64,000 bases of DNA from the NCBI GenBank assembly GCA_026014725.1, contig JAOZHV010000059.1, forward strand, positions 186,001 to 250,000, written 5' to 3'. The notes under the pieces are model-generated. The model searched no databases, was not told where the DNA came from, and saw only the letters and a list, made by a program, of their open reading frames with translations. Below are positions 27,238-35,126 of this stretch, piece by piece (position 1 is the first letter of the stretch; every line of letters starts with the position of its first letter). Position numbers and translations under genes: made by a program. The DNA comes from Candidatus Bathyarchaeota archaeon. Its GTDB lineage: Archaea; Thermoproteota; Bathyarchaeia; Bathyarchaeales; Bathycorpusculaceae.

Positions 27238-28825
27238 AACCACTTTTTCTTTTTCGAATTTTTAGAGCCATAACCGATGTAGCGATTAATAATCCTGCCA
27301 GTGCTAACAATGATGGAGATTCAGGAACAACCGTGTATGTATAGAATGCCCCCAGATTATCTTTAACTGTAGTGTTGTTAGCGTTATCAGTTGCGATTAT
27401 TCTGTAGCCAACCGTCGTCTGATTCAGCATAGCTGGTATTGCGGCAGAATACGTGCCGCCGCTGACATGCGACATTGTTAAGTTATTCCACACGGTATCA
27501 TTGCTGTAAGACAGAATTACTTCCTTAATTCCACTGACAGCATCAGTCACATTAACCATAACGGTTACTTCTTGATCAGGCAACGGTTCCAGCGGTATCT
27601 GGACTGGGTCACCTACAACTGGCGGTGTAGATTCATTTACATGCAAGCGATAAATTCTACCGTCTAATGCGCAAATGTAGAGTTCATCGTTTTCGTCAAC
27701 GCCGAACGAAAGAATATTCAAGTTCGTATCAACAAGCTCAGAATTAGCAGCATCTCCATTTGTATGATACTCTAATGCCCAAATTCGCCCTGACCCAAAA
27801 TCACCATAAACATATTTCCCAACGAGTTCTTTTAGGTTTGAACCATGGTAAACAAATCCTCCAATCACGGAGATGCCTAAATCACGCGAGTACTCCCAAA
27901 CGGGTAACTCAAGACCTGACAGATCAGCTGAATCAGGCTCAAAAGGCAGGCTTCCCTCCATTAGGCTCCAGCCGTAGTTTTTGCCCTTCTCTACAATATC
28001 AATCTCTTCTATTCGGGCTTGCCCCACGTCGCCGACCCACAAGCGACTTGTTTCGAAGTCAAAACTAAAACGCCAAGGGTTACGGAAGCCATACGCATAA
28101 ATTTCCTCACGATAGCCAAGAGTGTTGCCTTTGAACGGATTGCCGCTTGGGATAGAGTAGTTGGTGCCTGAAACGTCAATGCGCAAGATTTTTCCCAGCA
28201 GGGTTCCAAGGTCTTGTCCTCGCTTATTAGGGTCGTTGCCTGGTCCGCCGTCGCCTAGCGCAATGTAGAGGTAGCCGTCGGTTCCAAAAGCGATTTGTCC
28301 ACCGTTATGGATGGCGGTAGGCTGTAACACTTCCATGAGAATAGATTCACTTTGGGCGTTCGCTTGGTTGGGATTGGTCGGAGATGCTGAGAAGCGAGAG
28401 ATTATTGTCCTGCGCGGGTTATCAGCGACATAATTAACATAGAACTGTCTGTCACTTTCAAAGTTTGGAGAAAAAGCTAAGCCAAGCAAGCCCTGTTCAC
28501 CTCCAAAAAGCACGCGGTCAGTAATATCAAGAAAAACACTGCTGGAGGATATGCTGGGTGTGTTTTCAAAAACACGGATAATGCCTTGCTGTTCGACAAC
28601 AAAAAGCCTGTTTGTGCCATCCTCAGCCGCGTAAAGACCTACAGGAGTGTTGAATTGAAGGTTTGGGAAAGCAACGCCAACATTATAAGTGCCCTCAAGA
28701 GCAGAAGTAGTCTGTAGTTTAAACCAATTGCCAAGCGGGTCTTTAAGTAAAACAAAAGCAGCCACGACTAATAGCGAAATCAACAGTAAGGACAAAATTA
28801 ACCGTTTAAAACTCATAACTTTCAC
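27212..28825 (-). CDS. PQQ-dependent sugar dehydrogenase-like protein, secreted and anchored
   Basis: 537 residues. A signal peptide near residues 5-30, then a six-bladed propeller of the glucose/sorbosone dehydrogenase type: GLLGLAFSPNFESDRQFYVNYV, HNGGQIAFGTDGYLYIALGDGG, YGFRNPWRFSFD. From about residue 400 an Ig-like domain (VMVNVTDAVSGIKEVILSYS) leads to a C-terminal membrane helix (PSLLALAGLLIATSVMALKI). Related enzymes oxidise aldoses outside the cell with PQQ or related cofactors; cofactor use here is not demonstrable. Confidence 0.85.
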   Translation of the reverse strand: MKVMSFKRLILSLLLISLLVVAAFVLLKDPLGNWFKLQTTSALEGTYNVGVAFPNLQFNTPVGLYAAEDGTNRLFVVEQQGIIRVFENTPSISSSSVFLDITDRVLFGGEQGLLGLAFSPNFESDRQFYVNYVADNPRRTIISRFSASPTNPNQANAQSESILMEVLQPTAIHNGGQIAFGTDGYLYIALGDGGPGNDPNKRGQDLGTLLGKILRIDVSGTNYSIPSGNPFKGNTLGYREEIYAYGFRNPWRFSFDFETSRLWVGDVGQARIEEIDIVEKGKNYGWSLMEGSLPFEPDSADLSGLELPVWEYSRDLGISVIGGFVYHGSNLKELVGKYVYGDFGSGRIWALEYHTNGDAANSELVDTNLNILSFGVDENDELYICALDGRIYRLHVNESTPPVVGDPVQIPLEPLPDQEVTVMVNVTDAVSGIKEVILSYSNDTVWNNLTMSHVSGGTYSAAIPAMLNQTTVGYRIIATDNANNTTVKDNLGAFYTYTVVPESPSLLALAGLLIATSVMALKIRKRKSGFTAYRQQA

Positions 28826-28961
28826 TTTGGATTATAACTAGTTTACGGATTAACTAATTTATGCATTATGGAGAAATAGCCTTGTCGAATTAATTACCGC
28901 TAAAGTTAAAGCTAAGCACAATTATTGTATGAAATCGCGCGCCTCATCTGGCTTGGCAATT

Positions 28962-29039
28962 GGGGCTTTCGGCTAGCTTGGTCCAGGCTTGTAGCCTCGG
29001 GCGCTATAGACCCCGGTTCAAATCCGGGAAGCCCCACCA
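28962..29039 (+). tRNA. tRNA-Pro (CGG)
   Basis: Acceptor GGGGCTT (28962-28968) pairs with AAGCCCC (29029-29035); discriminator A, encoded CCA at 29037-29039. The anticodon stem GTAGC/GCTAT encloses CTCGGGC, anticodon CGG at 28998-29000. T arm CCCGG-TTCAAAT-CCGGG. D stem has two G-U pairs. The 115-bp repeat begins 7 bases after CCA. Confidence 0.92.
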
Positions 29040-29045
29040 GTGTTA

Positions 29046-29160
29046 TTTTCTAGTAGTAGAAGAAGAGAGTGTCGCCCTTATTCATCATCTACCAGTGGGC
29101 TTAGCGGCGAGCTGCTTTTTTGTGTCAGCGTTTGAGGTGCGTTGCAGGCTGGTTGTGGCG
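29046..29160 (-). repeat. 115-bp inverted repeat, copy 2
   Basis: Reverse complement of 17027-17141 with one mismatch. Its minus-strand reading ends in the same 24 residues as the 16.2-17.1 kb protein (ATTSLQRTSNADTKKQLAAK and PTGR). Upstream of that, the frame stays open for about 30 codons with unrelated residues (GTDKYPTPEKLLLLEES) before a stop in the shikimate-kinase gene. Confidence 0.95.
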
Positions 29161-29227
29161 GATTCCTCAAGTAGAAGGAGCTTTTCTGGCGTTGGATATT
29201 TGTCTGTGCCGTTGAGTGTTGCTTTAG

Positions 29228-29722
29228 TTACAAAAGTTGCTCAATAATCCTGTCCACAGCAACCTTATCGCTAAGACCTGTCACGTCAATGGTTACATCG
29301 GCATACCGCCTGTAAAGCGGCTGCCTCTCCAAAAAAAGCCCATCCAACCCCTTCTCCCTTAAACCAACAACCCCTCTAATCGAAAAATTTACTCTACGCC
29401 GCTTAATCTCCTCCAAAGAAGCATCCAAAAACACCACTCTAGAGATACCCTTCAAAAAACCCATCGCTCTCGGCGAATATATGGAGCTACCTCCTGAAGA
29501 AATAACAGAATCACACACCGCACCTATGCCCAGTATGGCATTCTCCTCTAGCTCCAGAAACTTTTTCTCACCCAAACAATCGATTAAATCCTGCAATCTC
29601 TGGTTAGTATCCTGTTTAATAATCCTGTCAATGTCAATAAAGCGATAACCCAACCGCTTCGACAAAAGCAACCCTACACGACTCTTCCCCACACCAGACA
29701 TACCAATAAGAGTAACATTCAT
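29228..29722 (-). CDS. P-loop shikimate-kinase-like protein (bacterial AroK type)
   Basis: About 164 residues from ATG at 29722 (MNVTLIGMSGVGKS), starting at the Walker A motif as in AroK; the longer frame adds non-homologous residues. FIDIDRII matches the shikimate-binding F-D-x-D segment, and SSGGSSIYSP replaces the usual GGG triplet with GGS. Most archaea use an unrelated GHMP-type shikimate kinase. Adjacent to the 115-bp repeat at the edge of an accessory island. A different small-molecule kinase is possible. Confidence 0.72.
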   Translation of the reverse strand: MNVTLIGMSGVGKSRVGLLLSKRLGYRFIDIDRIIKQDTNQRLQDLIDCLGEKKFLELEENAILGIGAVCDSVISSGGSSIYSPRAMGFLKGISRVVFLDASLEEIKRRRVNFSIRGVVGLREKGLDGLFLERQPLYRRYADVTIDVTGLSDKVAVDRIIEQLL

Positions 29723-29996
29723 AACAAAGAATATAGGTACACACATTAATTTCATTTTTTGAGGCAGATTGCAGACTGGTTGTATAGCAAACCGCAAGCA
29801 GATGCACTGTTCTAACGCTAAATACTTCGCCTGTTAGATATTCATGAATTCTTCGATAACAACCGAGCTTTTCTAAAAAAATCTTGTAACCCTTTTATAT
29901 GGAAAAACTATTCAGTTCTGGTACCTTAACGGTTGATTCCATAAGGCTGTTACTTTTCGGTTGATAAAAAATCTGCAAACTTATTGGTTGCTTGTG

Positions 29997-30194
29997 CTAA
30001 AGTTTCTCGATTGCCTTTTTCCCTAATCTTTCAACCATGTCCTTCCGTTTTTTCGCATCCAAGATTCTGTGCTCCTTTCCAGTAAGATGTTGCTCAAAAT
30101 TATGTAGCCAATGATTTTTAGAAATTCCCTTTATACTCTTGTTGCAACTACCACCCAAAGGACAGAAAATTTCGATGCTTCTTTTTCTTTCCAA
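29997..30194 (-). CDS. Small possible zinc-finger protein
   Basis: 65 residues, very basic. CPLGGSC is followed by HWLHNFEQH and H in GKEHR, a spacing compatible with a C2H2-like zinc site. No flanking operon partner. Could be real or the relic of a mobile element; not recognised. Confidence 0.4.
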   Translation of the reverse strand: MERKRSIEIFCPLGGSCNKSIKGISKNHWLHNFEQHLTGKEHRILDAKKRKDMVERLGKKAIEKL

Positions 30195-30340
30195 GACCTA
30201 TCCCTACCTACTATTAGACTGCCTTTGGAGAAATAACCCTTTTGCCTTACAGTAAAAGAAGATGAGGCTTGAAACAGATTAAACTTCATCTTTCAAGTAG
30301 CTTGCATTTTGTATCAGTGTTTTCCATCTACTTTCTCTTC

Positions 30341-30624
30341 TATCTGTTTCCGCAAGCCTCTGATGGTGTCTTACCGTTTAATGCTTCGTGAGGTCGTATA
30401 TAATTGTGGTAATTTTGCTATACTGTTAGGGTTTGTTCTGGTTGCATGTTTGCTGCTGCATATATGGTCAGGTCGTCCGAATAAGTGATTTAATCTTGCA
30501 CTTTCAGTTCATCTTCAGCAGTAAATGAACCCACGCCTTTTAGGGTTCCAAAGCCTTTATTACGCTTCTTGCTTCTACTTTCAAACGTTCTTTTTTTCAC
30601 TCTGACTGGCTTTTTGGGCAACAT
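30341..30624 (-). pseudogene. Decayed transposase (DDE integrase-type C-terminus)
   Basis: One minus-strand frame from ATG at 30624 reads through two stops (TAA at 30490-30492 and a TAG near 30418) to TAG at 30341. Pieces: a basic MLPKKPVRVKKRTFESRS start, an unmatched middle, and finally QNYHNYIRPHEALNGKTPSE, the C-terminal signature of IS-type integrase transposases (YNxxRPHxALNGxTPxE). No catalytic region or terminal repeats are seen. Confidence 0.72.
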
Positions 30625-30699
30625 TAATCCTCTAATGAATTTTGTTGTTGATCTTTAGCAGATATCCAGAGCGAGATATACCTGTTATTAGAGGTCAGA

Positions 30700-30860
30700 T
30701 GAGATATTTTTGTGCTATTCTCTTGCGGCAACCGCTAAGAAGGGGCAGGATCATATCAGCAGTTGCGTACACAGTAGGGATAGCTCCAGAATACATCGTC
30801 ATATGGTACCTTGTGATGCTAAGAAACCGATGTTTTCTACAGTTAGACAGAGACAGGACT
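30700..30860 (-). pseudogene. Degenerate copy of the TerL C-terminal region
   Basis: About 100 bases around 30757-30855 resemble 31581-31680 in the intact terminase gene, with GCAGTTGC and CCAGAATAC(A/G)TCGTCAT in common, roughly 65-70% identical by eye with a 2-base gap. On the minus strand it still reads DDVFW, matching THDDVFW of the terminase nuclease site, but with frameshifts and stops. Confidence 0.5.
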
Positions 30861-30928
30861 CTATAATGAACTGCCGACAGTCATGTTTAAAAGCGTAAGA
30901 ATATCTTTGAGTAATACGTGAGTAATGT

Positions 30929-31159
30929 ATGGAGTCAGAAGTGGTAGTAACTAAGAAAGGTCAGACAACCATTCCTGCAAGACTGCGCAAAAAGTTCAAG
31001 ATAGAAGAGGGAACACGCTTAGAAGTCGTCGAAACAGAGGAAGGAATCCTGTTTAAACCCAAAAAATCCTTTTGGGACCTGATTGGGTCAGGGGCACCAT
31101 ACGCTACTGTCGAAGAGGTAAAGAAGGACTTAGACAAGATGCGGGCTGAAGATGTCTAA
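30929..31159 (+). CDS. VapB-type antitoxin (AbrB/SpoVT fold)
   Basis: 76 residues. The N-terminal swapped-hairpin DNA-binding domain is visible (VVVTKKGQTTIPARLRKKF...TRLEVVETEEGILFKP); the acidic C-terminal tail probably binds the toxin. Its stop overlaps the toxin start by 8 bases, the usual order. Expected to bind and repress its own promoter. Confidence 0.88.
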   Translation: MESEVVVTKKGQTTIPARLRKKFKIEEGTRLEVVETEEGILFKPKKSFWDLIGSGAPYATVEEVKKDLDKMRAEDV

Positions 31160-31535
31160 ACGAGTCTACGATACGCGTTTTCTTGCGGAGGCTGTGTACT
31201 CCAAAGACTCCAGTTTTCAAAGAAGGGCGGAAGCAGAAAAGAGGAACCATGAAAGATACATTTCTACAGTAGCAGTGCATGAACTTTACCGGTTAACGTT
31301 AATGCGTGAGGGCAGAGAAACCGCCAAGCTTCGAATATCACTGTTAACGAAAACCTTCAAAGTTATCCCTGTTGACGAGCAAATTGCGGAGAGTTCTGCT
31401 GAATTGAGACAAAAATATCAGCTTTCGATGGGCGACAGCATGATAGCTGCAACAGCAGCCATGTTGGATGCGGTTTGTGTTTCCGATGACCCACACTTTA
31501 AGCAAATTAAAGAAATACGCACCGTTTGGGTGTAA
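31152..31535 (+). CDS. VapC-type toxin (PIN-domain ribonuclease)
   Basis: 127 residues. PIN acidic residues appear in order: Asp in YDTRFLAE, Glu in VHELYRL, Asp in MGDSMIAAT and Asp pair in VSDDPHF. PIN toxins cut tRNA or rRNA when unpaired with antitoxin. Convergent with the terminase gene, which ends 5 bases away. Confidence 0.88.
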   Translation: MSKRVYDTRFLAEAVYSKDSSFQRRAEAEKRNHERYISTVAVHELYRLTLMREGRETAKLRISLLTKTFKVIPVDEQIAESSAELRQKYQLSMGDSMIAATAAMLDAVCVSDDPHFKQIKEIRTVWV

Positions 31536-31540
31536 CATTA

Positions 31541-32992
31541 TTATCTGGGAATAGAAGCAAAGAAGGGCTCTTGTCCCATTTCTGCAGTTGCATAAACCGC
31601 TAGTGCCACCGCCCAGAATACGTCGTCATGTGTTCCTTGTGGGTGGTGGTAGCCTATGGTGCCGTCTTTGTTTAGGCTGTAGCGTTCCACGTTAAGTTCA
31701 TTGCATATGTCGCCTCTATACGGGCGCTCCCAGCTAAGTAGCGGGTAGAAGAATTGGTGGTTTGCCATGCGCTGTTTAAGCAGGCTTGCCATCTCGCTCT
31801 TGCGCGGCACGCTAAAGTTTACGCCTTCAGCGTTGTAGATTTTGGCGTTTTGCATGTCCGCTATGATGCTTGGACCTTCCCTTGTGAAGTCCACTCGGAT
31901 ACGCTCGAATTTGCCCCAGCGGTCCTGCAACGCTTTGAGGTAGCCCAGCACAGTTGCGTAGATGGTGGGTTGCTGGAAAATCTTGAGGTGGCGCAAAAAC
32001 AACCGCTCATTTTTACGTTCAACCACAGCAAGAACACTGTAATCGCGAGTCTGCGCCAAATCCAGCCCAGCATAAAATTGTCCTCGACGCTCTGTTTCTG
32101 GATTGTACTCTTTTAGGTCTTCACCACACGTTGCAGTTGTGCCAATGCAACTGGCGATTAGGCTCTGGGTTAGCCATACGTCTTGGTCTTCTGTCCACTC
32201 AGCCTCCATCTCCCTTCGCCAGCGGATTGGGTCATCGCCCATCTGCGTGCGGATTTTCTGTATGATGCTGGGTTTTAGTGGTCCGTTGGGTTCCATCGCT
32301 TGCTCCACGGTGACGTGGGAGGTTTTGTAATCGGCGAAGTCTTTGTGGGTGAACATTTTGTAGAAGACGCTGTCGGTGTGCCAAGGGGTGCTGGTGCAGA
32401 CAAATTTGCCGTTAGTCGTGCCCAAGGTGTAGAGGATGGCATCGTAGAGGGCTTGGTCGTTGGCTACAAAGTTGAATTCGTCAGCGTAAACCACATGCAA
32501 AGTTGGTCCTCGGATAGTTTCAGGGTTATTTGGGAAAGCCTCAATCACGCTGCCGTTAGAAAAGTGAATTTGAGTGCGCTGAGGCGCAAAAACCAATCCT
32601 GATGGAAGCTTGCGGGAAAGGGAGCCTATGCGGCTGAGGATACGTTTGGTTTGACGGTAGGATGGACCAACGATGCCGATGGCGCTGTCTGGATGCGTGA
32701 TTGCGTACCAAAGCAACAACGCGGCAACTATGAAACTTTTACCGCTCTGCCGACTCCACCGCGCAGCAATAAACTGGTTCTCAACAAACAGTTTGATAAA
32801 TTCTTCTTGATAGGCGTAGGGCTTAAATTTCAAAATTTCCCTGCAAAAATCAACTGGGTTAGCGCTGAGTCCCTCAGTTTTCTCAAGTGCCAACTCTTCA
32901 GCTAGCAAGTTACTGCGCTGGACTTTTTGCCACTGAATTAGATACTTGTTGGGGCGCATTGTTTTGGCTTTTACCCTCAAGGAGCGCGGCAT
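31541..32992 (-). CDS. Terminase large subunit (intact, orphan)
   Basis: 483 residues, full length for TerL. ATPase: Walker A SRQSGKS near residues 80-86, Walker B VVYADEF (Asp-Glu near 171), coupling motif CTSTPW near 200. RNase H-like nuclease: GLDLAQTRDYSVLAVVE (Asp near 311), DFTREGPS and THDDVFWAV (near 455). All catalytic motifs are intact. Tailed viruses use this motor to cut and package DNA. No portal, protease or capsid gene lies nearby. It overlaps the TerS-like gene by 83 bases. Confidence 0.92.
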   Translation of the reverse strand: MPRSLRVKAKTMRPNKYLIQWQKVQRSNLLAEELALEKTEGLSANPVDFCREILKFKPYAYQEEFIKLFVENQFIAARWSRQSGKSFIVAALLLWYAITHPDSAIGIVGPSYRQTKRILSRIGSLSRKLPSGLVFAPQRTQIHFSNGSVIEAFPNNPETIRGPTLHVVYADEFNFVANDQALYDAILYTLGTTNGKFVCTSTPWHTDSVFYKMFTHKDFADYKTSHVTVEQAMEPNGPLKPSIIQKIRTQMGDDPIRWRREMEAEWTEDQDVWLTQSLIASCIGTTATCGEDLKEYNPETERRGQFYAGLDLAQTRDYSVLAVVERKNERLFLRHLKIFQQPTIYATVLGYLKALQDRWGKFERIRVDFTREGPSIIADMQNAKIYNAEGVNFSVPRKSEMASLLKQRMANHQFFYPLLSWERPYRGDICNELNVERYSLNKDGTIGYHHPQGTHDDVFWAVALAVYATAEMGQEPFFASIPR

Positions 32993-33359
32993 ATTTTGCC
33001 TCCATGTCGTTTAGTTTTGCTTCAACCTCTCGGTAGCTCAGGTAATCGGCTAGAATTTCCTTGTAGGTTCGGGCTAACGTGGCGATGGCTTGTAGGCGCT
33101 GAACTTCCACTTTGTTTAGCCCCGGTTCTTTTGCTGCTTTGAGTGCACCCGCCAATTCCTTGAGCGTTTCTTCGACGCTGGGTAACTCGTCGGGCAGAGG
33201 CAGATTGGCTTTGGTTACTTGTTCGGATGGTACTAAGCCGAGGCGCTGGCATTTCAGCAGGATTGCGGTAGGTGTTCGCTTTAGGGTTGAGGCTATTACG
33301 TCTATGGGGGTGTTGGCTTCTATGAGTTTTTTGAGTTGAATTTCTTCTCGACGTTCCAA
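32910..33359 (-). CDS. Terminase small subunit-like DNA-binding protein
   Basis: 149 residues from TTG at 33359. An N-terminal helix-turn-helix (EIQLKKLIEANTPIDVIAST, RTPTAILLKCQRLG) is followed by a helical region and a C-terminal coiled coil (YLSYREVEAKLNDMEAKYAA), the layout of TerS. Its position directly before TerL, with an 83-base overlap, supports this. Sequence family not recognised beyond that. Confidence 0.65.
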   Translation of the reverse strand: MERREEIQLKKLIEANTPIDVIASTLKRTPTAILLKCQRLGLVPSEQVTKANLPLPDELPSVEETLKELAGALKAAKEPGLNKVEVQRLQAIATLARTYKEILADYLSYREVEAKLNDMEAKYAALLEGKSQNNAPQQVSNSVAKSPAQ

Positions 33360-33552
33360 GGGATTCCTTTAGTCATAGGCTTTCACAACAGTGCAGTGAG
33401 CAAGCTTGCTTTTGAACTATTTTGCGCTTAAAAAAGTCTGATTTACAAATACTTTTTAAATAATTGTACCTTAGAGCTCAAATTTAGTCATATTATTAGC
33501 AGTAATGGATCACGAAAAATCTCTCATTGAATTCTCTGCAAATAAAAAATAA

Positions 33553-33852
33553 CTATTTTGGCGACTCCGCAACTCTGCGTTTTCTAAAGAGAATAAACAC
33601 GTGCCCCCTAACCTCAACCAAAGCAGCGCCAGTCGCCTCAGCAGCACGAACCGCAATCACCTGCGCAGTAACCTCACCCACCAACGCCGCAGGCAAAACC
33701 CGCACCTTCACCATCTTGTTCTTCTGAAGTTGTTTTTCAATTTCAGCTACCGACTGAGAAGTCAACCCATCCTTGCCAACCCAAATCGTCGGACCCTCAT
33801 CTTTCAGAACATGCCTAACATGGCGCTTCATCCGAGTAGTTATCTTACTCAA
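33553..33852 (-). CDS. YhbY/CRM-domain RNA-binding protein
   Basis: 99 residues forming one CRM domain: RHVLKDEGPTIWVGKDGLT at the N-terminus, EIEKQLQKNKMVKVRVLP, and GHVFILFRKRR at the end. YhbY binds the large ribosomal subunit or its precursors. Its start overlaps the end of rnp4 by 8 bases, a normal archaeal pairing, usually followed by S19e. Confidence 0.92.
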   Translation of the reverse strand: MSKITTRMKRHVRHVLKDEGPTIWVGKDGLTSQSVAEIEKQLQKNKMVKVRVLPAALVGEVTAQVIAVRAAEATGAALVEVRGHVFILFRKRRVAESPK

Positions 33853-34177
33853 GCTTCTTCTGCTCCTTTTTCGCCTTCAACAATATACGAGTCTGATTAC
33901 CACAATTTAAACACGTCACTACAACATGAGGCTCCCTTTTCTGCCTTACCCTAACCCGACAATTAACCCCATAAACAAACAAACTATTACAGGCTTTACA
34001 CGTCTGACGCCTAAACTCAACAGGCAAACGAACCTTCGCCCCCATAGCAATCCGCCGAGCAGACGCAACATACTGCACAGCCAGTTTAGGGTCAGTCCTG
34101 CCTACTTTCCTTGCCTGCTCAAACAACACCGCAATCCTCTGTTTAGCTATCTGTCTAACACTAGTCTGTTGCTTCAT
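33845..34177 (-). CDS. rnp4: RNase P protein subunit Rpp21 (Rnp4)
   Basis: About 110 residues from ATG at 34177. An N-terminal helical bundle (IAKQRIAVLFEQA, VGRTDPKLAVQYVASARRIA) and zinc-ribbon cysteines CKAC and CLNC near the end match Rpp21, which binds the RNase P RNA and activates tRNA 5' processing. Confidence 0.95.
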   Translation of the reverse strand: MKQQTSVRQIAKQRIAVLFEQARKVGRTDPKLAVQYVASARRIAMGAKVRLPVEFRRQTCKACNSLFVYGVNCRVRVRQKREPHVVVTCLNCGNQTRILLKAKKEQKKLE

Positions 34178-34235
34178 CAAACCTTACCAAACAAGCAAAA
34201 GAACACAGCATCAATACATAACACTTGCGTTCAAA

Positions 34236-35126
34236 CTACCAGCTTCTCTGCGAAAGCTCAGACCGCAACCGCTCCAACGCATCCCCAAGCCCAAGCGGCT
34301 TAACCCTCAAATCTTGCTGAGCCTTCGAAGTATCAAGTGAAGAATCCCTCGGACGCTTAGCGACCCACGAAAAAGATGAAGATTCAACAGGCTCAATCAA
34401 ACACTTATCCAAACTAAAAGCATCAGCAAGCAGCTCAGCAAACTCAAACCTGCTAACCCGACTTGCACCACATAAATGATACGTTCCCGTTAAACGACAC
34501 TCAACAACCTCTAACGTCATCTCAGCTAAGTTCGTATTCAACGTCGGCGTGTTCCACTGGTCAGTGATAATCTTAACCCTCTCACCTTTCCGTAAGGTTT
34601 CAATAAGCCAAAGGGCAAAGTTGACTTTCCCAGCCGCTGGGGTCGAACCGAAAATAACACTTGGGCGCGCAATAAAATACTCGGTTAGGGTTTGAACGAT
34701 TTCTTCCCCTTTAAGCTTCGTGAGCCCGTAATAGTTGATTGGTTTAGGCTTATCTCCCTCAGTGTAGCATCCAGCTTCACCGCTGAAAACATAATCAGTT
34801 GAAATGTAAATCAAAAAAGAACCAGCACTTTTAGCCGCCTCAACGATATTTTTTGTACCTTCAACATTTACCTTCCAAGCAAGCTCCTGATTCAACTCAC
34901 ACTTATCAACATCCGTAAGCGACGCCGCGTGAACAACAACATCAGGCTTAATGCTTCTAAACGATTCTTCAACCATACTCCTATCAGTAATATCCAGTCT
35001 AACGAAATTACTGCAAGCTGACAGGTTTTGGACATCGCAAGAGTTAACCTCAAAATTTCTCGCCAGCGCCAGCTGAGCCAGCTTTGAACCGTAAAGTCCA
35101 CTCGCACCTGTAATCAACAGTTTCAA
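34236..35126 (-). CDS. rfbD: dTDP-4-dehydrorhamnose reductase
   Basis: About 296 residues from TTG at 35126, which overlaps the rfbB stop (TTGA). N-terminal NADPH-binding LKLLITGASGLYGS, the YISTDYVFSG segment with catalytic Thr, and YYGLTKLKGE supplying Tyr/Lys. It makes dTDP-L-rhamnose. Last gene of the rfbACBD operon. Confidence 0.93.
   Translation of the reverse strand: MKLLITGASGLYGSKLAQLALARNFEVNSCDVQNLSACSNFVRLDITDRSMVEESFRSIKPDVVVHAASLTDVDKCELNQELAWKVNVEGTKNIVEAAKSAGSFLIYISTDYVFSGEAGCYTEGDKPKPINYYGLTKLKGEEIVQTLTEYFIARPSVIFGSTPAAGKVNFALWLIETLRKGERVKIITDQWNTPTLNTNLAEMTLEVVECRLTGTYHLCGASRVSRFEFAELLADAFSLDKCLIEPVESSSFSWVAKRPRDSSLDTSKAQQDLRVKPLGLGDALERLRSELSQRSW

Noticed and set aside
30341-30624. 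TAG codon read as pyrrolysine in the transposase frame
   Set aside because: A TAA also interrupts the frame, which fits decay better than recoding.
30642-30866. 74-codon frame
   Set aside because: Overlaps the degenerate terminase copy; no protein-like composition.
28962-33400. att-site direct repeat of the tRNA-Pro 3' end at the far side of the island
   Set aside because: No second copy of the T-arm/acceptor sequence was seen in 29-34 kb.
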